From: Anastatus disparis
Lineage: Eukaryota; Arthropoda; Insecta; Hymenoptera; Eupelmidae
Assembly (NCBI GenBank): GCA_017163975.1
Contig: JAFFSR010000218.1
Coordinates: 12,465,501 to 12,529,500 of the forward strand
DNA length: 64,000 nucleotides
Reading direction: 5' to 3'
The notes beneath the pieces are model-generated. The model worked only from the letters and a program-made list of their open reading frames with translations. It was not told where the DNA came from and ran no database searches. Below, piece by piece: positions 54,701 to 64,000 of the stretch (its first letter is position 1; each line of letters begins with the position of its first letter). A program made the position numbers and the translations under genes.

Positions 54701-54742
54701 TACGTATAACAAATACGTTGTTACAGTGCTTAATAATTCCAT
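48785..54742 (-). CDS. CYP4-family cytochrome P450, gene C
   Basis: Twelve exons: 54571-54742, 53241-53350, 53059-53149, 52804-52989, 52633-52729, 52104-52206, 51826-51928, 51536-51642, 51383-51451, 49655-49823, 49025-49204, 48785-48948; about 516 aa. Start [16 protein letters not shown] was preferred to an upstream in-frame ATG because it begins the membrane anchor. Hinge [36 protein letters not shown] and [10 protein letters not shown] are present. It is twice the length of its neighbours because of a 1.2-kb first intron and a 1.6-kb intron 9 filled with mobile DNA. The reading frame is intact. Closest to B and D by eye. Confidence 0.92.
49307..49562. mobile_element. foldback element in gene C intron 10
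   Basis: Arms of about 75 bases face each other: AGAAAAAGAAATACATTAGC...TCAGTTGAATTTTT on the left, and its near-complement AAAAATTCAACTGAATAATC...GCTAATGTATTTCTTTTTC on the right, with a central AT spacer. No coding content. A non-autonomous foldback or MITE. Confidence 0.7.
49889..50017. mobile_element. Tc1/mariner-like MITE (129 bp)
   Basis: Terminal inverted repeats of about 34 bases, CACTCGACGGACATTGATTC at one end and the complement of CACTCGACGGACATTAATTC at the other, with one mismatch. Both ends are flanked by TA, the target duplication of Tc1/mariner transposons. No transposase. Located in gene C intron 9. Confidence 0.8.
50160..51345 (-). mobile_element. Helitron-like insertion containing a long imperfect palindrome
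   Basis: A GC-rich block in AT-rich intron 9 of gene C. On the minus strand it ends in a perfect 8-bp stem hairpin (AGCGGCCCAACGGGCCGCT, 50162-50180) finishing at CTAG followed by T, as at Helitron 3' ends. The opposite end has GGCACGACCGCTATACGGAA and GTGCCTTATAT, motifs repeated near the hairpin end. Between them 50590-51185 is a foldback with arms near 290 bases (TTTTTGGTGATAACTTGAAA against its complement). No Rep/helicase coding. The 5' TC terminus could not be pinned down. Confidence 0.55.
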
Positions 54743-57611
54743 TTTTTTTTCAAATAACTTTAACTGAACTATATTACAACTTTGACTGAACAATTTTAAA
54801 TTTAGATTGAAACAAACTTAATTAAAAAGATAATTTCACACTCAACTTACATAATGTAGATCATACATAATGAAGTTTCAAAAATATGAACTACTATCTT
54901 AGAGGTGTAAGTTGTTTCTAATGCAATTTCGTACTAGACTACAAATGTAGCTCATGTATTATGGCGCAGTCATCTTTGCACTATTTGTGCATGAAGCTGA
55001 TAAACTTGTTCAGATATTCAAAGGTCAGCACATTCGATTCCAATATGTGCAAAGACATTTATTATTTAAAAAAAAAGGAATCTAAAGCTAATGACTTCAC
55101 TGATATTGCATAAATTAATTTGAGCATATGTTCTCTACTATATTAAGAAACGATTAGTCTTGTCAATTAAAAAATGTGCAAATGTTTGTTTGCACTATGC
55201 AGTATTTCCTGATCAATGTTTAATTTCTAATTAATTTAATAAATATTTAAAGTTTAGTTTGTAAAATGTTTTGGTTGATTTAACTGAAGGCTTTCGTTTT
55301 TAAAAATCACATTTTCATATAATTAAGTCGTTAAAAAACTCGTAAAAAAATAAAGAAAAAATCTTACATGAATAAGAAATTAGTAATTAAAAAATACTTT
55401 CATTTTCGTAAAATGACTGTAACTTTTGACCGCTAGGTCAGTAAATGGGTACGTATAAAAACTTATTGTTAAATGAATAGTAGTTAATTTTCAATGAAAC
55501 AAAAAAATTTTCAGAAATTCTTTTTGGCAAATTTTGAAGTTAGGTAATGTATTGTAATATGATGGCGGATGTGCCATCATCAATATGACGGTGCATACGA
55601 CAGTTAATTATAAGATTGATGTACGAACAATACAGACAAAATAAAATTTTTTGTCACTTTATTTTTTAATAACACCTCGAATCGAGAAACTTTTATGAGG
55701 CTTTAGTGTAGTGAATTTCCGCGTGTACATAAATGTAGTAAAAAAGTTATTATTATCTAATGGCATGCAGGCGTCATAAAAAATTAATTTTCATTTTGAC
55801 GCAACTAAAGAACTAGTAACTGATCAGATGTTTTTACAAAGTCGTTAATAATTTATTTTGTAAGTGCAAGAGTTTAAGTAAAAAAATGTAAAAAAGATAA
55901 TTAAAAAGATTGAAATTCAAATTTATTAAAAATATAAGTGAATTTAAATGAAGAATCAACTTTAACTTTAAGCAACACTTTTATTCATACACTAGCAGGA
56001 AATTTCTATTTTATTCCCAAAATTCAGAGAAGAAAGTTCCGTATTCTCTTTTGATACAATTCTACTCCACGCTTCTCTCACTATTTTCTTTTCTCCCCGT
56101 TAAAAAAGTCAAGGCACAACTTTTAAATAATATCTATACATAGTAAATATGGGTATACTAATCGCGAACGTGTTAAGTATTGTACATATAAGCAATCCTC
56201 TCTTAATGTTTAATATTTACAAAAGATAATTAATATCACATTAATTTTATAATCGTTCATGTTTTTACATTTTTATTTATTTATTTACACGTCTTTTAAA
56301 TTTACATTTTTATAGTTGCATTTTAATTTTATTTATATTTTATGTTTATATTTTTATAATTCTATTTTTACAGTCGGAATAAAAAGAATACTTATCTTGA
56401 CTATAGAATAAATAAATTGAAAATATTTCTATCGATAGAGACATTCTTTAACTTTTTACATTCATGTTTTGATATTTCTGTTTTATATTAATATTTATAT
56501 ATTGTTATTTTGATATATATGCTTTTATTTCTATATTTTTATAATTGTGTTTTATTTGCCTTTATATCTACGTTTTCATATTGTATTTCTATTTTGAAAC
56601 TTCACGATACTACTAAAGTGCACATTCAAAAATGATTCATCATTAACAGACATAATATTGCCGGTAGATACGACAGGTCAGTCGCGAATTTAATTTTTCC
56701 TTGTTTCCGCATGGACAAACCTTTCGTAGAGCATTAGAAAAAAATTGTATTTTCTCTTCGGATGAAAATGCGGACTATTTACCACCCTCGCTGTGCTCAG
56801 GCCACAATAGTCCACTTTCCTCCGTAGTAGATAATATACAATTAAAAAAAATAACAAATCTTTTTATATATTGAAAGCGTTTACGTGTCTTTTAATGAAC
56901 GGTTATAAAACAACGCCTTCAACATAAAAAAAGAGGAATGATTTTGTATTTTATTTTAGTTTTCATATACTACGTACGATACACGATAGCGCAGTATTTA
57001 TTTTTCGATATTTATATATTTAATAAAACAATGTTTTGTTTAAATCGAAACTTCGATTTTATGTTGAATGAAAAATATATGTGAATAATTAATTTATTTT
57101 TAAAATATATCGTTTTTTAATATCTTTGTGTAGGATGAATACATTGAAAATAAAAATTTTAAAAATCCATTTTTTGATTTTATCTAAATAAACTTTTCAA
57201 AAATTTAATCTTTATAAAAATAAAAATTATAAAAAAATATTTAGAAATAAATAGGAAATACGTATATTTTCAAATGTACACTACCAAATTTTGCTAAAAA
57301 AATGAAATATACTTCTATCATAGTTGATCAATAAAAATATTCATTTTCATCTAGCAAATTTATCTTCTTGATTTATCAATCAACAAAGTTTAAACTTTTT
57401 ACGATTTCTCATTTAAATATTTTAATCTTATAACCTTCCTTTTTAATGTCACGGAGGAAAAACTTTTATACACGTGTGTTTTTTTCTACATTATCAGCCA
57501 CGTAAGTTGAAAGCGTGTATGAATAATCATATCCTTTTTTATCCTCAATTTTTATAAACGTGAGTGTGAATTTTGTAAATAATTTAATGCAAGAACTACT
57601 TTAAATATTAA
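54743..57611. other. intergenic region between P450 genes C and D
   Basis: No coding signal. Holds a hairpin (56743-56843) and a degenerate low-complexity tract (about 56250-56600) of repeated TTTTATA-type words. Presumed promoter of gene C near its left end. Confidence 0.5.
56743..56843. repeat. 101-bp hairpin repeat
   Basis: Arms AATTGTATTTTCTCTTCGGA...GGACTATT and the complement of AATTGTATATTATCTACTAC...GGACTATT surround ACCACCCTCGCTGTGCTCAG. The loop resembles the one in the hairpin at 20650-20774. Confidence 0.7.
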
Positions 57612-60493
<2,882 letters not shown>

Positions 60494-61361
60494 TATAATG
60501 TTCTAAAATTTGCTTCTTACAAACTATTCTATTTAAATTTGTCACTTTAAGTAGTTTAAATAGTAAAGTTACTTTAGCAGTAAAGATTTCGGATTAGCAA
60601 TGATTCAATTTTAAAGATAGTCATGCATTTTATTCAAAAGGATTATAGATAATGCAGTTTAGCAAGTATTAGCTGATAGCTAAGAGTGGTAAGCTGTTGA
60701 TAACATAATATATAATCCAATAAAATATGAAAATAATTTTACATAATTTAATATCATCATTTTTGCATTTCGTACACAAAACCGATAACATTAATCAGAT
60801 AATTAAAGGTCAACATGTTACATTACATTATAATTAAACGTTTATTGTTTTGAAAAGAAATCTAAACTTCCGTAATGTTATATGCATTAATTTTGACGTA
60901 TCATCTATGTAAATTAAGGAATGATAAATCTATTTAATTTTTTGTTAAATAGTAGATGAATACCATTAAATAACATCCTTACGAAAGAATACCCAATTTC
61001 GGTGTTACTTCGATTACCGAACAAATTTTTCATACTGATGCAAATTTTATATTTAGGTAATATACTTAGGTAATAAGTTTGATATAAACTGTAATCTAAA
61101 CAAGCATTTAAAATTCCTATGAAAATCAAATCGCTATTTTTATTTATTGCTCTTGATAATTCATCAATGCTATCTGGATTTTTAGCTTATTATTTATTAT
61201 TTCCATTTATTATTGAGCTATTATTAAGTGATTCGTTTACATTATCAGTCAATGCTGTCTCGTTACAGTCTCTGTGGTACAATCATCTACTGATAATACA
61301 ATTATAATAGTCTGTGTAAAAAGGCTTTTGATTGTACAAGGTTATTATTAATAATAACCTC

Positions 61362-61363
<2 letters not shown>

Positions 61364-61423
<60 letters not shown>
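61364..61423. repeat. (AAT)n microsatellite
   Basis: About 20 uninterrupted AAT units directly abutting the MITE that begins at 61425. Confidence 0.95.
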
Positions 61424-61424
<1 letters not shown>

Positions 61425-61425
<1 letters not shown>

Positions 61426-61555
61426 ACCCTGGTAGAAATTTCACCAATAAAAATGCTGTACCTGTTACTCGTTGGCTAACTTTATAGGTTATGGCTATGT
61501 TTTTAACTAATAGTCAACGGTTGGCGAAAAATTGGTGACAATTTCTACCAGGGTA
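61425..61555. mobile_element. short MITE with TACCCTGGTAGAAATT termini
   Basis: Inverted ends TACCCTGGTAGAAATTTCAC and the complement of TACCCTGGTAGAAATTGTCA, with weaker pairing inside (GCCAAC, TTGACTATTAG). It is 131 bp with no coding. Superfamily not assigned; no clean target duplication is visible because one side is the AAT repeat. Confidence 0.7.
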
Positions 61556-62700
61556 TATTAATCAGAATATTGTTAAATAAAACTGGAAGTAAAATACCGG
61601 GTTAAAGATTGAGTTACTTAAAATTTTTTTGGTCGCTGAAAAACTTTTAATTTTCTAAAATGGATTTTAAAAAGCTAAATGCGATTAGTCAAAAATATTT
61701 TTAAAATAAATTCTAATAAAGTGTATTAACAGTATTTCATTTCACCCATAAATTGATAGATAATTCTATCATTATTTAAATATTAAAGCATATACTTTTA
61801 ATTAAATATGCATTGCTCATTCTATAGAGCTACAGTTTGTAATTAAAACTGCAAGACGAAACAAAAAACAAACTTATAATTTGCCAATCATATTCTCGAG
61901 TTGTTATTTAAATTCTGCTTCTATATAAATGTCGTGAATAAAGTAAGATATTAATACTTTCTTTATTTAAGATAATTATACTTATTATGATAATTTGTTT
62001 GGTCATTATTCATTTATCCATTTCTGTTTCAATTTTTATATCTTCGTTTTTCGATTTAACGTGTTGAGTTTTGGTTGATTCTCAGGTTAGTCTTGATTAA
62101 AAGGAAAAACAATAATAATATCAATAATCATCGTAAACACCTTAAAACTTGTATTTATTTTATATTAAAAGATTTTTTTAATAAATTTAAGTAAATTTTA
62201 AAATAATCACTATTCAACCTATTTAGACAAACTTTTTAAAGGAGATTTGATTGGATGAAAATTACAAAATACAAATTCTAAATTCACTAAAAAGTTAATA
62301 CAAATAGTAACTATCAAAGAAAAAGATACGTTTATAATTAGTATTTGTCATAAGAGGATAATTGGAAAAGAAAAAGTAAATACATTTAAATTATGTTATA
62401 AGCAATGTATAATTGTATTCTTTCTCAATAATTTAGATAGTAAAATTCAAACAATTATATTGTCGAAAAATTCATCAAAGCTAAATAAATCACAGAATAA
62501 CTATAAATAGTCTTAAAATTACAACCAATTATTCATAAATTTTTTACAATTCTTATTTTGATATAGAATCTTATTTTTAATACATATAAACTAAATGCAA
62601 GCATAACAATATTATAATAAATTTATGATTGAGAATGTACATGGTACAAATAGATGTTTTCATTAAAATCTATAAAATACAAAATATAAACTATATGATA

Positions 62701-63992
62701 TTAAGAATTGGTATTCTTATTTATTTTAATAAATTTTATTTTAAGAGGATCTTCAGGACGTAATATAATATCTGCTACAATTTTTATATCGCTTGACCGA
62801 GAGACAGGCTCTAAATAAAAATTATATAAAATTTTAGAAAGTATAGACTTCATTTCCATCATAGCGAATTTCTGACCTAATATAGAAATAAAAAAAATAT
62901 GTAAAAAATTAATTTATCAAAATGTTTAAAAATTAAACAATCAACCAAAGATATAGTTACCAATGCAATTTCTAGGACCCGCGCTAAAAGGTACATAAGA
63001 AAAAGGATGTCGATATTTCGTATTTTCTGGAAGAAATCTGTCAGGATCAAACTTTTCAGGATCGGGCCAAAAATTAGGATCTCTATGAGTATCATACAGA
63101 TGCAGCATTAAATTTGTGTTTGCAGGAATAAAAGCATGTTCTAAATTTTAAAGAATATCAAGATTTTAATCAAAATTTAATTTTATGTATTAATTGTACT
63201 AAAAAATAAAAGATTTTTTGTTATTACTTAGCTGCAAATCCTCCCTTGTAAAACGCATTAACGTTGCAACAGGAGGATATAAACGTAGTGTTTCTTTGAT
63301 ACATCGATCAAGATAATTAAGCTCTTGGAAATGAGCTATTTCTAATTTACCATCAATTCTATCAAATAATTCAGTAACTTCAGCCCTTGCTTGATCCTGA
63401 AAGAAATATTTTTACATATTTCTATTGAAATTTAATTAGAGACTATAAAACCATGAAGAATCTAGACCTTAATACTATACTTAATTTTACCAAGTAAGAT
63501 AAAATTGTTAAAATAATAAAACGTACTCAATTAAAATATAAATAAATGAACTAAATAAAAATAAATCAGTCAAAATGTGAATAATAATGTAAATGAAATA
63601 GAAGCATTTGGCGACATCTAGTATTAAAAATTATAATTAAAAATATTAATTAATCGATAAAAAAATTCATTTGAATAATGAGCAACTGTCATATTGACAA
63701 GATTGCAAGTCCCGCTCGTTTACGTAGCATTCAAAGTTAACAAATTATGTTTAAGATAGCGCTGTTATTCCCAGTTTGAAAGAAATGAAGATATGTAAAT
63801 TGGAAAATAAATTTTTCAATTTTCATATGATTTTATATTAATTTAATATGTACTAATCCAGAATACAAGTCACGACAATACATTTTTGAAGTAAAGTTTT
63901 ATTATGATATGTTGTATAAATACCTGTATTTCTTTATTTTCGGCAAGTGATAACAGGACATAAACCAAAGTCATTCCAGTTGTGTCATGGCC
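62701..63992 (-). CDS. CYP4-family cytochrome P450, gene E, partial (exons 9-12)
   Basis: Exons 63924-63992, 63228-63396, 62961-63140 and 62701-62876 match exons 9-12 of the neighbours in size and phase; the first eight lie beyond the window. Present: GHDTTGM of the I-helix, ExxR as ETLR, and [10 protein letters not shown] of the heme loop. The C-terminus is four residues longer than in B-D, ending KINKNTNS. More diverged than B-D. The frame is open in the visible part. Confidence 0.9.
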
Positions 63993-64000
63993 CTGTATAA

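Larger units (their letters stand above)
60494..62700. other. intergenic region between P450 genes D and E
   Basis: AT-rich and without coding signal, apart from a microsatellite and a MITE listed separately. The open frame at 61119-61307 has no family signature and is probably chance. Confidence 0.5.

Noticed and set aside
61119..61307. 62-codon plus-strand frame between P450 genes D and E
   Set aside because: Hydrophobic by composition, unsupported by splice sites or homology.

Overview
The window is insect nuclear DNA: very AT-rich, intron-dense, with GT-AG introns whose phases join long conserved proteins. Gene content fits Hymenoptera, and the ankyrin gene with a PRANC-like tail points to a parasitoid wasp, perhaps a braconid. 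That placement is inference; no sequence search was run.

Layout. (1) 1.5-14.4 kb, minus: pecanex (pcx), 25 coding exons that close in phase to about 2404 aa. A tRNA-derived SINE with a target-site duplication sits in its intron 11. (2) 16.5-19.6 kb, minus: a two-exon gene of about 1009 aa with roughly 21 ankyrin repeats and an F-box/PRANC-like C-terminus. (3) 20.2-21.6 kb: the shared upstream region between that gene and the next, carrying two long perfect-looking hairpins. (4) 22.0-39.7 kb, plus: slipper (slpr), the mixed-lineage kinase upstream of JNK, with SH3, kinase, leucine zipper and CRIB. It appears to have a short form ending at 31662 and a long form running through 33736-33765 and 39173-39668 and on beyond what can be found in the window. 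(5) 40.4-64.0 kb, minus: a tandem array of five CYP4-type cytochrome P450 genes, all with the same exon plan. Three are intact (A, B, C), one has a 1-nt deletion before the heme loop (D), and one is cut by the window edge (E).

Repeats cluster in the P450 region: a TA-flanked MITE, foldback elements, a Helitron-like insertion, microsatellites and a second copy of the SINE. No bacterial-type features, CRISPR array, rRNA or functional tRNA was seen.

Functionally the genes look unrelated: Pecanex acts in ER membranes and Notch signalling, Slipper in JNK signalling, and the P450s in oxidation of endogenous or foreign lipophilic compounds. The most notable architectural point is that the whole P450 array may lie inside one slpr intron, on the opposite strand.
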